A program made the translations under genes and the position numbers. A DNA stretch of 33,562 nucleotides from positions 1 through 33,562 of the forward strand of contig CALCGG010000087.1 of NCBI GenBank assembly GCA_937900945.1, written 5' to 3'. This stretch comes from an uncultured Sulfurimonas sp. Lineage in GTDB: Bacteria; Campylobacterota; Campylobacteria; Campylobacterales; Sulfurimonadaceae. A model generated the notes under the pieces. It saw only the letters and a program-made list of their open reading frames with translations, had not been told where the DNA came from and ran no database searches. Below, piece after piece: positions 15,711 through 25,745 of the stretch. Every line of letters starts with the position of its first letter. Within the stretch, counting starts at the first letter, position 1.

Positions 15711-18050
15711 GTGAAAGATATTTATGAAAAAATGGGACTTTTTTATTTAGGCAAAAACAGCGAAGATGACACTTTAACGCTTTACAAATCAAACCACTTA
15801 ACCACACATGCGATGATTATAGGCATGACCGGCTCCGGCAAAACCGGGCTTGGTATTGGGCTTATTGAAGAGGCTGCAATTGATAATATCCCCTCCATCG
15901 TCATCGACCCTAAAGGTGACATGGGAAACCTATGTTTGGCATTTCCCAAACTCGATGCTAAAGAATTTGAACCGTGGATGGATTCTTCTGATGCCGCAAA
16001 TAAAGGCAAAACTGTATCTGAGCTGGCAAGCGATACTGCTGACATGTACAGAACTGGACTGAGCTCATTTGGACAAGATGCATCAAGAGTCGAGAAGTTT
16101 GCCAAAATCGAGAAAACTATCTATACTCCTGGGAGTTCTGCCGGTGTCGGTGTCAATATTTTAGGAAGTTTTGAAGCCCCCTCAAAAGAGATTTTAGAAG
16201 ACAGCGATACATTCTCATCCCTCATTAACTCTACAGTTTCATCACTTTTAGCACTTGTATCCATAGATGCTGACCCTATAAATTCTAAAGAACATCTACT
16301 GCTATCAAACATATTCCACTACTATTATTCAAGAGAGATTTCACTGACTCTAGAAGATATTATAGGCTATGTAGCTTCTCCCCCTTTTGAGAAAATCGGG
16401 ATGCTGAGCCTGAAGAATTTTTACAATCAAAATGATAGAATGAAATTAGCCATGGCACTCAACGGTGTCATCTCCTCTATTACATTTTCTTCATGGATAC
16501 AGGGTGAAGCACTCGACATCCAAAATATGCTTTATGATGAAAATGGCAAAGCCAAGATAGCCATTTTCAGCATAGCCCATTTAAACGATAACGAGAAGAT
16601 GTTTTTTGTTACCATACTTCTAAACGCCTACATAAGCTGGATGAGAAAACAGAGAGGCTCTTCATCGCTCAAAGCCATACTCTACATGGATGAGATATTT
16701 GGCTTTTTTCCTCCTACAAAAAATCCACCCTCAAAAGAACCAATGCTTTTACTGTTAAAGCAGGCTCGTGCCTTTGGAACCGGTGTTATTTTATCTACTC
16801 AAAATCCTATTGATTTGGATTACAAAGGACTCTCTAACATAGGAACCTGGTTCGTAGGAAAGCTGCAAACCAAGCAGGACATAGAAAAAGTGATAGACCC
16901 GCTCTTGGCAAAATCTAAACTAAGCAAAGAAGAAATAGCTAAAAAGTTGACCACGCTCAAAGGCAGGCACTTTTTCATGAAAAATGTCCATGCTGAGGAA
17001 ACAGTCGAATTCACTACAAGATGGGTGCTTTCCTATCTTAAGGGACCTATGACAAAAGATGATATTAGAATCCTCATGCATGAGAAAAAAGCTAACATGC
17101 AAGAAAGTGAACCTAAGAAAAATATTAAAATAAACGATGAAAATAATGCCTTAGACTATAAAAAACCGATAATTTCTGAAGCTGTAAAAGAGTATTTTCT
17201 AGATACAAACATCAATGCACAGACTCCATTTTATCCCTACATGTACGCATCTGCAAAGGTACGATTTTACAACCAAAAACGTTCTATTGACATAGAGGAA
17301 AACTTGGAGTTTAAACTTGAACTGGATGTAAAACAGAGCCTCATAGATTGGGGAAAAGCCAAAGAAGAAATATGTGAAGGTTTTACAAATAATCCAACTA
17401 ATAATGCTTCCTATTCTGAACTTCCCTCTATAGTTACACAGGCAAAATCATTAAAAGAGTTTGAAAAAAATCTATCAGATTATCTTTATGGATCTAAAAA
17501 GCTGGAGCTCTTTACATGTAGTGCTCTCAAACTGGAATCAAACCTAAAACAAAGTAAACGAGATTTTATAGTGGAGGTTGAAGATACTTTAAAAGAGTTG
17601 CGGGATGAAAAGACAGAAGCACTTAAAGAGAAATTTCAACTCAAGTTTAATCGTTTAGAAGATAAGTTAAAACAGCTGGAATTCAAACTCCAAAAAGAGG
17701 AGAATGATGTCAGCTCAAAAACAACAGATACTATCATCGATATCGGTTTAGCAGTCATCGGCGCATTTTTTGGAAGCAAAACCATTTCAGCCGGCACTAT
17801 GAGAAGCGGTGCATCAGCTTTTAAAAAAGGAAAAGGTGTTTTTAAAGAGAGAGATGATGTCCAGAATGTTGAATCACTTCTACAAAACACCCAAGATGAT
17901 ATGCAAGAGTTACATGTAGAACTTAAAGAGGAGATTGAAAGAATAGAAAATGAACTAAATATCAAGAACTATGAAATTCTCCCTGTTTTCATAACCCCTA
18001 GAAGAAGTGACATAATCATCAAAGATATAGCACTTTTATGGGAAAGGTAG
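15711..18050 (+). CDS. HerA/FtsK-superfamily ATPase with coiled-coil tail
   Basis: 779 residues from a GTG that AGG precedes at the right distance; the nearby ATG at 15707 is out of frame and stops after six codons. The N-terminal ATPase carries Walker A GMTGSGKT (38-45), the strand VIDPKGDMGNL and Walker B LYMDEIFGFFPP (D327, E328), then STQNPIDLDYKGLSNIGTWF, a sensor segment typical of HerA-like pumping ATPases. The second half has long charged coiled coils (about 590-680 and 720-760) around a Gly/Ala-rich stretch, IDIGLAVIGAFFGSKTISAG, that could be amphipathic or insert in a membrane. Related proteins are widespread and annotated only as ATP-binding; their substrate is unknown. Convergent with the metallopeptidase, 6 bp apart. 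Confidence 0.85.
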   Translation: MKDIYEKMGLFYLGKNSEDDTLTLYKSNHLTTHAMIIGMTGSGKTGLGIGLIEEAAIDNIPSIVIDPKGDMGNLCLAFPKLDAKEFEPWMDSSDAANKGKTVSELASDTADMYRTGLSSFGQDASRVEKFAKIEKTIYTPGSSAGVGVNILGSFEAPSKEILEDSDTFSSLINSTVSSLLALVSIDADPINSKEHLLLSNIFHYYYSREISLTLEDIIGYVASPPFEKIGMLSLKNFYNQNDRMKLAMALNGVISSITFSSWIQGEALDIQNMLYDENGKAKIAIFSIAHLNDNEKMFFVTILLNAYISWMRKQRGSSSLKAILYMDEIFGFFPPTKNPPSKEPMLLLLKQARAFGTGVILSTQNPIDLDYKGLSNIGTWFVGKLQTKQDIEKVIDPLLAKSKLSKEEIAKKLTTLKGRHFFMKNVHAEETVEFTTRWVLSYLKGPMTKDDIRILMHEKKANMQESEPKKNIKINDENNALDYKKPIISEAVKEYFLDTNINAQTPFYPYMYASAKVRFYNQKRSIDIEENLEFKLELDVKQSLIDWGKAKEEICEGFTNNPTNNASYSELPSIVTQAKSLKEFEKNLSDYLYGSKKLELFTCSALKLESNLKQSKRDFIVEVEDTLKELRDEKTEALKEKFQLKFNRLEDKLKQLEFKLQKEENDVSSKTTDTIIDIGLAVIGAFFGSKTISAGTMRSGASAFKKGKGVFKERDDVQNVESLLQNTQDDMQELHVELKEEIERIENELNIKNYEILPVFITPRRSDIIIKDIALLWER

Positions 18051-18056
18051 CTTAAA

Positions 18057-18932
18057 CTAAATCCCTGTTTGACAAGCTTTTAGAGTTCCATATTTGTAAC
18101 CTTGAGTAAACCAACGAACTCTGTCTTTAGAGCTTCCATGTGTAAAAGCATCAGGAACAACGTAGCCTTGCGCTTGCTTTTGCAGAGTGTCATCACCAAT
18201 GGCACTCGCTGCGCCGAGAGCTTCTTCTATATCGCCTTCTTCCAAAACATTCCCCAAATAATGTGCCCAAACTCCGCTGTAACAATCTGCCTGAAGCTCA
18301 ACCATGACCTGAACTGCGTTTGCATCTTTTTTGGCAGAAGATGTTTTTGCTTTATGAGATTTATCGAGTGTTCCTAAAATATTTTGGACATGATGCCCTA
18401 CTTCATGTGCTATGACATAAGCCTGCGCAAAATCTCCAGGTGCATTATGGCGATTTTTCAGCTCATCGAAAAAGCTCATGTCCAAATATACTTTCCTGTC
18501 CTGTGGGCAGTAAAAAGGCCCTGTCTGTTTTGTTGCATAACCACAGCCGCTCTCAACCGAACCGCGAAACAAAACCAGCCTAGGTTCTTTATACCCCAGA
18601 CCCTCTTTAGCAAAAAGTGTATGCCAAACATCTTCAGTTTGTCCCAAAACAACTGAAACAAACTCAGCAGTTTTATTGTCTTTGGCGCTCGGAACGCTTA
18701 AGCTCTTCCCTTGTTGTGAAGACGGCTCCAACACAGATAGTAAAGCAAGAGGATTGTAACCCATAAAATAAGATATTACACCAATGACTAAAATAATACG
18801 ACCATATTTATTTCCCATCAAGAACCTAATTAAAGGGACCAAGAATCTCATCCCGCTTCTTGAACGACCTCCGCCACTGCTGGCTCTAAGATCTTCTATA
18901 TTACCGCTTCGTCGTAAATCTTCCCATTTCAT
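18057..18932 (-). CDS. Neutral zinc metallopeptidase (YpfJ family)
   Basis: 291 residues. The N-terminus MKWEDLRRSGNIEDLRASS is the family's conserved opening; a Gly/Arg/Ser linker and a single membrane helix (about 46-62, IILVIGVISYFMGYN) follow, so the catalytic domain probably faces the periplasm. The zinc site is HEVGHH (176-181), with VELQADCYSGVWAHYLG providing the downstream ligand helix. Cys pairs SGCGYA and FYCPQD may form a disulfide. AGGAT precedes the ATG. Substrates of this family are not known. Single gene, divergent from the small membrane protein at 19016. Confidence 0.93.
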   Translation of the reverse strand: MKWEDLRRSGNIEDLRASSGGGRSRSGMRFLVPLIRFLMGNKYGRIILVIGVISYFMGYNPLALLSVLEPSSQQGKSLSVPSAKDNKTAEFVSVVLGQTEDVWHTLFAKEGLGYKEPRLVLFRGSVESGCGYATKQTGPFYCPQDRKVYLDMSFFDELKNRHNAPGDFAQAYVIAHEVGHHVQNILGTLDKSHKAKTSSAKKDANAVQVMVELQADCYSGVWAHYLGNVLEEGDIEEALGAASAIGDDTLQKQAQGYVVPDAFTHGSSKDRVRWFTQGYKYGTLKACQTGI

Positions 18933-19015
18933 AATCTATCCTAAAAAATTTATATAGAATTATATCTCAGTAAAATAATTCAAGTATAATATCAGCAAAG
19001 ACATAGGATAAAAAA

Positions 19016-19345
19016 ATGCAAAATGATTACATAGACTTGGTAGAACCGACGCCGAAGCTACACTCTAAAAAATGTAGAATTATCTCTTTTTTATTAAGAA
19101 TTTTTTTACAATTTTCCATATATTTAATAACAGTCATAGTTTGGGTTATCTCTGATTTTTTTATTGCCTTACTGTCTTTAGTACTTAGTTTTATTATTAT
19201 CGGTATAGTACGCTCAAAAATAAGAAACAGCGTTATTCCGACAAAACAAAGAGAATATCAGTACAATGACCAAGGAATAGCAGACTGGTATACAGCCAAA
19301 GAGATATGTAATGATGAACTTGAGCAAAAATTAGAAAGCTTATAA
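19016..19345 (+). CDS. 109-residue membrane protein of unknown function
   Basis: A polar, basic start, then a nearly continuous hydrophobic stretch (about residues 22-68, likely two membrane helices: FLLRIFLQFSIYLITVIVWV and a following IALLSLVLSFIIIGIV), then a soluble C-terminus with NDQGIADWYTAKEICNDELE. GGAT with a longer spacer precedes the ATG. No family is recognised. The next gene starts 125 bp later with its own translation signal, so it is probably a separate unit. Confidence 0.65.
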   Translation: MQNDYIDLVEPTPKLHSKKCRIISFLLRIFLQFSIYLITVIVWVISDFFIALLSLVLSFIIIGIVRSKIRNSVIPTKQREYQYNDQGIADWYTAKEICNDELEQKLESL

Positions 19346-19470
19346 TTATTTAGTTTTCAATTAACTGTAATCATCTTAAGCGAATGTAAACATAAGATTT
19401 TTTAATGTTCCATTTATTTTAGTTCATATACAATCGTAAGATATATTAAGTTCTGATGGAGAAGTTTCAC

Positions 19471-20352
19471 ATGTATAAAAAATTATTACTTATTTTCATT
19501 ACAATGTTTTCATTAACGTCTTGTTCTTCTCCACAAAATGAAAAACTTAAAATTTCTACGACAACGTGGATAGGCTATTCTCCACTTTTTTACGCAAAAG
19601 AAAAAGGCTGGTTAGAGCCTTTAAATATTAAACTGCTTCATGTTACTTCACTAAGTGAAAATTTGTATTTATATCAAGCTGGAAAATCAGATGCTTTTGT
19701 AGGGACGCAATACGAATATAATATATTGGTTAAACAAAAAGATTCACTTATTCCCGTCATGCTTTTTGACCGCTCAAATGGTGGTGATGTTATCATGAGT
19801 AATGTATCAGTTGAAGAATTACAGAAAAGTGAAAAGACCGTTGATGCTTATTTAGAGATGGATTCTGTAAATAACACTCTTATAAAAGATTTTATAAAAA
19901 AATATGGACTTAAAAACAAAACAATCAATTATATTAACCGTGATCAGACACAAATATCAATTCTCGATGCAAAAAATATCAAAAAACCAACTATTATTGC
20001 TACCTACATTCCCTATGGTATAGCTCTCCAAAAACAAGGTTTTACAAATATTGCATCCACAAAAGATAATTTAGACCTTTTGGTAGTCGATGCACTTTTT
20101 ACGACAAAAAAAGTATTTCAAAACCATAAGAATCAATTTACAGCCTTAAAGAAACTCGTTGATGATGCCCTAGCTGCACTTGAAAAAAATCCGAAAGAAT
20201 TTTATGAAACAGTAAATCCCTACATGTTGGAATTAAGTTACGAGGAATTTACCAACTCTCTGAAGGATATCATTTGGATCAATAAAAAAATATCCGCAGA
20301 ACTAGAAAGACGAATGAAAGAGTCTTCATTTCCTTCTAGGCATTTGATTTAA
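19471..20352 (+). CDS. NMT1/THI5-like substrate-binding lipoprotein
   Basis: 293 residues from the ATG at 19471, chosen because GGAGAAG lies nine bases before it and because this start gives a clean lipoprotein signal (MYKKLLLIFITMFSLTSC, lipobox L-T-S-C, Cys18); an ATG 15 bases upstream would add a non-signal extension. The fold is that of ABC-type periplasmic binding proteins for thiamine precursors, taurine or nitrate (STTTWIGYSPLFYAKEKGWL, SDAFVGTQYEYNI). No permease or ATPase gene is nearby. The following gene, one base away, is a membrane GGDEF-EAL protein, so this protein probably feeds ligand binding into cyclic-di-GMP signalling; this is inference from context. Confidence 0.85.
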   Translation: MYKKLLLIFITMFSLTSCSSPQNEKLKISTTTWIGYSPLFYAKEKGWLEPLNIKLLHVTSLSENLYLYQAGKSDAFVGTQYEYNILVKQKDSLIPVMLFDRSNGGDVIMSNVSVEELQKSEKTVDAYLEMDSVNNTLIKDFIKKYGLKNKTINYINRDQTQISILDAKNIKKPTIIATYIPYGIALQKQGFTNIASTKDNLDLLVVDALFTTKKVFQNHKNQFTALKKLVDDALAALEKNPKEFYETVNPYMLELSYEEFTNSLKDIIWINKKISAELERRMKESSFPSRHLI

Positions 20353-20353
20353 C

Positions 20354-22345
20354 ATGCTATTAACTATCAAAAATTTTACCTTTCTTATGGTTTTTATATT
20401 ACTAAGTATTGCAGCTTTAATTTTAACAAAACAGTATTTAGAGCAAAGAGAGGAAACATCCTTCATTATTTCAAAAACTCTCCAAGATGATATGGCTGAA
20501 CTTACTTATATTCTCTCAAAAAATATAACAAAAGATGCGACTATTAGAAGTTCACACGCTATTTTAGATAGAGCTACATTAACTAATGATTACATTGCAG
20601 CTATATTTGTCCTAGATGACAATGATATTTTGATTACGACAGACCCTCATTACAATACTATCCCCTCCATGGAAGAAATATATCATGATGAAACTCTTTC
20701 ATTCTATGACAGGCTGTTATTCAAAAAAGGAATCGAAGGATATATTAGATTTTATCAGGGGGAAACACTCCATCAGTTAAAACTTATATTTATATTTGAT
20801 CATGATGAAATAGAAAAACATTTTCAAAAAAGCAGATCGAATTTTGTAATATATTTTGGCTTATTACCTATACTGATTTTGTTTTCTTCTTTGATTATAA
20901 TACGCTATGTCATCTCCCTTCCATTAGAAAAATTACGTCAGTTTGCATATTACCAAACTAGCATTCCAAAAGCATTTAAACTCAAAGAACTCGAAGCCAT
21001 CCGTTCATCTATGGTTCAGACATTTTCAAGACTTGATGAAGAACAAAAAGAACTTTATAAAATGGCACGAACAGACCGTTTAAGCGGACTTGCAAATCGT
21101 AATGCCTTAAATGAATACCTCGAACGCTTAATTGCGGATTCTTTACATGCAAATCAAGAGTTTGCATTTCTTTTTTTGGATATAGACCATTTTAAAGCGA
21201 TTAACGATGAGCTGGGAAATCCTATTGGAGACGAGCTGTTAAAAAAGGTATCTGCAAAGATTAAAGCAGTCCTTCCTTCAAATGATTTTGTTGCTCGTGT
21301 TGGCGGTGATGAGTTTGTAATAGTCCTACACCAATATGAAACACTTACAGAATTGACTACGATAGTAGATAGAATTCAGCAGTCTATACAGGACCAATGG
21401 ATTATTGAAAATAATCCTATCAATATATCCAGCAGTGTAGGAATTGCACTCTATCCAAAAGATGGAGTTGAAGTTACTTCACTTATTCAACACTCAAATA
21501 TTGCGATGTACGAGGCGAAGAAAAAAGGTCGTGCACAATACTACTTTTTTACAGATGATCTCAATACAAAAGTTCAAGACACCATTGCTCTTGACAAAGC
21601 GATGCGTCAGGCACTTGAAGATGATGAATATGAACTTTATTATCAACCAAAAACTGATGTTCAAACAGGTGCTATAGAAGGAGTAGAAGCATTGATTAGA
21701 TGGATAAGTCCAACACATGGAGTTATTTCTCCTGCTATTTTCATACCGCTTGCTGAAGAAAATGGTTTTATCGTAAAACTTGGAGATTGGGTACTCCAAG
21801 AAGCAATTTATCAGCAAATAAAATGGAAAGAAAAAGGATTGGATATCCAAATATCCATAAATGTAGCGACAAAACAACTCCTTGATTCAAATTTTGAATA
21901 TAAATTTACAAACTTGCTTCAAGAGAGCAGAGTGGATGTTTCTAAAATCAAGATTGAAATTACAGAATATCTGTTTCTAGAACACAACAACAAAAATTTA
22001 CATGTTTTACATTTTATACATGACAAAGGTATAGAAATTTCACTAGATGATTTTGGAACCGGTTATTCGTCACTATCATATTTGAAAAAATTTCCTATAG
22101 ACACCTTGAAAATAGATAAAATATTTATGGATGATTATAATACACCTGAAGGCGCTATATTTCTTGAAACAATTGTAAAGATGGGGCAAACCTTAAATAT
22201 GAAAGTAATTGCAGAGGGTGTAGAATCAAAAGAACAGGTCGAATATTTAAAGAGTATTGACTGCAATACTTATCAGGGTTTTTACTGTTCAAAACCATTG
22301 CCAGTCAAAGATTTTGAACTATTTTATACAACCTATGATATCTAA
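20354..22345 (+). CDS. Membrane GGDEF-EAL cyclic-di-GMP enzyme
   Basis: 663 residues: membrane helix 1 (about 7-25), a periplasmic sensor region (26-163), helix 2 (164-186), a HAMP-like linker, GGDEF (317-321, intact) and EAL (445-447). The inhibitory site normally RxxD reads PSND (308-311), so product inhibition is probably lost. EAL catalytic residues are present: E445, N503, E535, DDFGTGYSS (565-573) and K586, so both diguanylate cyclase and phosphodiesterase activity are possible. It starts one base after the substrate-binding lipoprotein, which likely presents ligand to the periplasmic domain. The stop is 4 bp from the convergent acyl-carrier-protein gene. Confidence 0.93.
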   Translation: MLLTIKNFTFLMVFILLSIAALILTKQYLEQREETSFIISKTLQDDMAELTYILSKNITKDATIRSSHAILDRATLTNDYIAAIFVLDDNDILITTDPHYNTIPSMEEIYHDETLSFYDRLLFKKGIEGYIRFYQGETLHQLKLIFIFDHDEIEKHFQKSRSNFVIYFGLLPILILFSSLIIIRYVISLPLEKLRQFAYYQTSIPKAFKLKELEAIRSSMVQTFSRLDEEQKELYKMARTDRLSGLANRNALNEYLERLIADSLHANQEFAFLFLDIDHFKAINDELGNPIGDELLKKVSAKIKAVLPSNDFVARVGGDEFVIVLHQYETLTELTTIVDRIQQSIQDQWIIENNPINISSSVGIALYPKDGVEVTSLIQHSNIAMYEAKKKGRAQYYFFTDDLNTKVQDTIALDKAMRQALEDDEYELYYQPKTDVQTGAIEGVEALIRWISPTHGVISPAIFIPLAEENGFIVKLGDWVLQEAIYQQIKWKEKGLDIQISINVATKQLLDSNFEYKFTNLLQESRVDVSKIKIEITEYLFLEHNNKNLHVLHFIHDKGIEISLDDFGTGYSSLSYLKKFPIDTLKIDKIFMDDYNTPEGAIFLETIVKMGQTLNMKVIAEGVESKEQVEYLKSIDCNTYQGFYCSKPLPVKDFELFYTTYDI

Positions 22346-22349
22346 GTCC

Positions 22350-22592
22350 TTATAACCGTTTTAAAAAATAATCTGCCATTTTTTCTAAAGTAGCAACTTC
22401 TGAGTAATCAGACTCTGGAACTTCAACCTCGAGTTCTTCATTCAAAGCAGTAAGAATTTTTAAAAAATCAAACGAATCAATTTCCAAAGAGCGCTGTATA
22501 TTTGCATCTGCTGCAATCTCATCCGCCGTTATATCTGGTGCAATCTCTAATATCTGTTTGATAATCACATTTTTAATTTCATCTTTTGTCAT
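22350..22592 (-). CDS. Acyl carrier protein at the end of the acs-pdh operon
   Basis: 80 residues, acidic and helical, with the phosphopantetheine site LEIDSFDFLKIL (Ser40) and helix III region LEVEVPESDYSEVATLEKMADYF, as in ACPs. The site reads DSF rather than DSL, and the protein looks distinct from a fatty-acid-synthase AcpP, so it is probably a specialised carrier. Its ATG overlaps the E2 stop by 4 bases, so it is made together with the dehydrogenase complex. A carrier here could supply octanoyl groups for lipoylation of E2 (LipB uses octanoyl-ACP) or accept acyl groups from the complex; both are inference. Confidence 0.88.
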   Translation of the reverse strand: MTKDEIKNVIIKQILEIAPDITADEIAADANIQRSLEIDSFDFLKILTALNEELEVEVPESDYSEVATLEKMADYFLKRL

Positions 22593-23788
22593 AATAACCC
22601 CTCCGGATTTTGTAAAAATTTATTGAGCCTGTCTAAAAACAGCGCTCCTGTACGACCATCCGTTGCGCGGTGGTCACCGGCTAAAGTTGCCTGTAGTACT
22701 TTTCTCACACTAAGAGCATCACCTTCAGCCCAAGGCTTATCCATAATAGCTCCAAGCCCAACGACCGCTAATTGAGGAGGATAAATAACTCCATAAACAC
22801 TTTCTACTCCCAAATCACCTAAGTTTGTGATTGTTATAGTTTGCTTGGTCATCTCACTGCCGCGGAGTTTGCCTGAGCGTGTTCTGGTTATCAAGTCACT
22901 TATTGAGTTCATAGTGTCGTTTAGACTCATATCTTGCGCATCTAAAAGTGCCGGAGTAATCAATCCACCCTTTCTCAGTGCAATAGCAATGCCTGGATGA
23001 ATCTCTTTGCTTATCTGATGTTCATTCTCCTGCCAAAAACCGTTTAACTCCGGAACTTCTACCAGAGAGAGGACAACAGCACGAATCAACATGGCAACCG
23101 GCAAGATTCTATCCTTGATACTGCGCTGTTTATTTAACTCTTCCAAGTACGCTAAAGAGGGTGTCATGTTAATGGAAGTGGATAAATAATAATGAGGTAT
23201 TTCAGCATTTGAGCGACTCATGGCAGCGGCGATTGCTTGGCGCATTCCGTCTTTTGGAGAGCTTTTTACTTCCTCTTTTTTCTCTACATGTAGAGGAGCT
23301 TTTACTGCAGAAGAAGAAGCATCTTCTACTTGATTCAGCTGTATCACTCCGTCTTTGGGAGTAAGCTTATTCAAATCCACACCTAACTCTTCAGCCCTTT
23401 TACGAGCAGCCGGGGAAATTTTCACACGCTCTTCCTGAACTATTTTCTGTTCGTGTACTATCGGCTCTTTTTCAGCTGACTCCACTTTAGAAGTTTCTTC
23501 TCGAGGCTCAGATATACTCTCAGTCTTAGGTTCCTCTTTTACAACATTCTCACCCTCAGAGCGGATGAGGGCTAAGGGCATACCGACTTTACACTCAGTC
23601 TCAGGTTCAACCAATAGTTTATCAACAATGCCGTCCTCAAAAACTTCAATCTCTATAACCCCTTTACTTGTCTCAACCTCAGCGACAACCTGATTCTTTT
23701 TTACAGAATCGCCCTCTTTTACAAGCCACTCCATTAAAATGGCTGACTCCATATCCGCGCCTAAACTCGGCATTAAAAACTCTTTCAT
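22589..23788 (-). CDS. pdhC: Pyruvate dehydrogenase E2 (dihydrolipoamide acetyltransferase)
   Basis: 399 residues. One N-terminal lipoyl domain has the lysine in [11 protein letters not shown] (K42); a Pro/Glu/Lys-rich linker (78-120) follows, then an E3/E1-binding domain ([20 protein letters not shown], 121-154), and the catalytic domain ending in [13 protein letters not shown] with catalytic H373 and D377. E2 moves the acetyl group from E1 to CoA in the cytosol. It overlaps E1 beta and the ACP by 4 bases at either end. No E3 (dihydrolipoamide dehydrogenase) gene is in the operon. A branched-chain or acetoin E2 is possible; its partners favour a pyruvate or pyruvate-like substrate. Confidence 0.9.
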   Translation of the reverse strand: MKEFLMPSLGADMESAILMEWLVKEGDSVKKNQVVAEVETSKGVIEIEVFEDGIVDKLLVEPETECKVGMPLALIRSEGENVVKEEPKTESISEPREETSKVESAEKEPIVHEQKIVQEERVKISPAARKRAEELGVDLNKLTPKDGVIQLNQVEDASSSAVKAPLHVEKKEEVKSSPKDGMRQAIAAAMSRSNAEIPHYYLSTSINMTPSLAYLEELNKQRSIKDRILPVAMLIRAVVLSLVEVPELNGFWQENEHQISKEIHPGIAIALRKGGLITPALLDAQDMSLNDTMNSISDLITRTRSGKLRGSEMTKQTITITNLGDLGVESVYGVIYPPQLAVVGLGAIMDKPWAEGDALSVRKVLQATLAGDHRATDGRTGALFLDRLNKFLQNPEGLL

Positions 23789-24768
23789 GACACCCCCATC
23801 ACTTTTTTTGCCATAGCAACAATTTTTTCAGCTTGCGGTATGGCTGCATCCTCAAGATGTTTGGCGTAAGGAAGTGGAACTTCTACAGTACACACACGCT
23901 CCATTGGAGCATCCAACTCATAAAAAGCCTGCTCATTTATACGAGCCATAATCTCAGCGGAAATACTTCCGGATTTCCATCCTTCATCCACTATGAGTAC
24001 TCTGTGCGTTTTCTTGATGGATTTCATAATTGCCTCATCATCCAAAGGTCTGAGTGAACGTAAATCAATAACCTCGACATCGATTCCCTCTTTTGCTAAA
24101 GTCTCGGCAGCTTCAAGTGCTTTAAAAAGACTTATCCCGTAAGTCAAAAGAGTTATATCCTTTCCCTCTTTATGTACTAAAGCTTTTCCGATAGCCAAAG
24201 GTGCAGCCTTAGTATCGAGAAAACCTTTAGCGTTATATAGCAGTGCGTTCTCAAAAATAAGTACCGGGTCAGGGTCAGCCAAAGCCAGACCTACCATGTC
24301 ATAAGCATCCTGCACGGTTGCAGGTGTCAAGATTTTCAATCCCGGAATATGTGCAAACCATCCCTCAAGAGAATGGGAATGCTGAGCTGCCAATTGTTTA
24401 CCGCCACCTGTAGCCATACGGATGACCAAAGGAACATTGAACTGTCCGCCTGACATGTGAAGCAGAGTTGCAGCATTATTCATAATCTGGTCAAGTGCCA
24501 AGAGACTGAAATTTACAGTCATTATCTCAACAATAGGACGCATGCCGTTTAAAGCCGCTCCGATTCCTGCACCTGTAAAAGCTGATTCGCTTAGAGGCGT
24601 ATCAATAATTCTCTGATCTGTAAACTCAGATAAGAGTCCCATGCTCACAGCATAACATCCACCATAATGACCGACATCCTCACCCATCAAAAAAACTCGC
24701 TCATCTTCAGTCATTGCCTTGCGCATTGCCTCTCGGACTGCTTCACGATATGTGGTAGTATTATCCAT
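23785..24768 (-). CDS. pdhB: Pyruvate dehydrogenase E1 beta subunit
   Basis: 327 residues with the transketolase-type signatures [42 protein letters not shown], and a C-terminal transketolase domain with [20 protein letters not shown]. It pairs with E1 alpha to form the thiamine-diphosphate site that decarboxylates pyruvate and acetylates the lipoyl arm of E2. Its start overlaps the E1 alpha stop by 8 bases and its stop overlaps E2 by 4, so the three are coupled. GGAGG lies a few bases before the ATG. Confidence 0.93.
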   Translation of the reverse strand: MDNTTTYREAVREAMRKAMTEDERVFLMGEDVGHYGGCYAVSMGLLSEFTDQRIIDTPLSESAFTGAGIGAALNGMRPIVEIMTVNFSLLALDQIMNNAATLLHMSGGQFNVPLVIRMATGGGKQLAAQHSHSLEGWFAHIPGLKILTPATVQDAYDMVGLALADPDPVLIFENALLYNAKGFLDTKAAPLAIGKALVHKEGKDITLLTYGISLFKALEAAETLAKEGIDVEVIDLRSLRPLDDEAIMKSIKKTHRVLIVDEGWKSGSISAEIMARINEQAFYELDAPMERVCTVEVPLPYAKHLEDAAIPQAEKIVAMAKKVMGVS

Positions 24769-25735
24769 GACTTACCTCCGAATAAACAAATTTCTCTAAA
24801 TCCTCGAGAGGCTCAAGAGTACCATTTTCTGCAAATTCTACCGCTTCATCTATGGTGGTTTTTATCTCCTGCTCAATCTCTTTTATATCTATCTCAGACC
24901 ACAATCCCATCTCATCCAGTTTATTTTCAAAAACTATTAAAGGGTCTTTTTTCTTCCACTCTTCAACTTCTGTTTTTTCACGATACAGTTCAGCATCAAA
25001 CATAGAATGAGCTCGAAAACGGTACGTCAGGCACTCAAGAAACATAGGTCCGCCGCCATCTTTGATGTCTTCAACAGCCCTTTTAGCCGCTTTGGCTACA
25101 TCTATAACATCCATCCCATCTATCTGTTTTGAGTTTATCTTATATGCGGCGGCTTTCTTATAAATCTCTGTCTCCGATTCGGTAAACTTCAAGGCAGTTC
25201 CCATTGCATACCTGTTATTTTCGCAAACAAACAAAACTGGAAGCTGCCACAGTGCAGCTAAGTTTAAAGACTCATGGAATTCACCCTCAGCCACAGCTCC
25301 ATCACCAAAGACGCAAACTGTTACGCGGTTTCTTTTCATCATCTTGTCTGCCAGTGCCATGCCTACTGCAAGAGGCAGAGCGCCGCCGACAATAGCACTG
25401 CCGCCGTAAAATCTTGTCTTTGCATCAAAAAGATGCATAGAACCACCTCTTCCTCGTGAACATCCCTCTACTTTTCCGAACATCTCAGCCATTATACTTT
25501 TTGCGCTTATCCCTCGCGCAAGGGCATGTCCATGTTCTCTGTAAGTGGCAAATACAGCATCTTCAACACTCAACATATTCATAAGCCCTACGGCTATTGC
25601 TTCCTCTCCATTGTAGAGGTGTAAAAAACCGCGAATCTTCTGATTGCTATAGAGTTCCACACACCTCTCTTCAAATCTCCGAATCAAAAGCATCTGGAAG
25701 TAAAACTCTCTTGCTTTGGTTAAATCAAGTTCCAT
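24761..25735 (-). CDS. pdhA: Pyruvate dehydrogenase E1 alpha subunit
   Basis: 324 residues from the ATG at 25735, supported by AAGGAA just before it; a 12-residue upstream extension would overlap acs. Motifs: [25 protein letters not shown], and the thiamine-diphosphate site [15 protein letters not shown] (144-158) ending with [11 protein letters not shown]. The region [15 protein letters not shown] corresponds to the phosphorylation-loop region of E1 alpha. Together these point to an acetyl-transferring pyruvate dehydrogenase of the two-subunit E1 kind, with acetoin dehydrogenase as the main alternative. It follows acs by 10 bp. Campylobacterota often use a ferredoxin-linked enzyme for this step, so its presence is notable. 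Confidence 0.9.
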   Translation of the reverse strand: MELDLTKAREFYFQMLLIRRFEERCVELYSNQKIRGFLHLYNGEEAIAVGLMNMLSVEDAVFATYREHGHALARGISAKSIMAEMFGKVEGCSRGRGGSMHLFDAKTRFYGGSAIVGGALPLAVGMALADKMMKRNRVTVCVFGDGAVAEGEFHESLNLAALWQLPVLFVCENNRYAMGTALKFTESETEIYKKAAAYKINSKQIDGMDVIDVAKAAKRAVEDIKDGGGPMFLECLTYRFRAHSMFDAELYREKTEVEEWKKKDPLIVFENKLDEMGLWSEIDIKEIEQEIKTTIDEAVEFAENGTLEPLEDLEKFVYSEVSHG

Positions 25736-25745
25736 AACTATTCCT

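Noticed and set aside
21494-21877. 127-codon minus-strand ORF inside the GGDEF-EAL gene
   Set aside because: Shadow of a gene with intact catalytic motifs; composition is Phe/Tyr/Ser-rich as expected from reverse reading.
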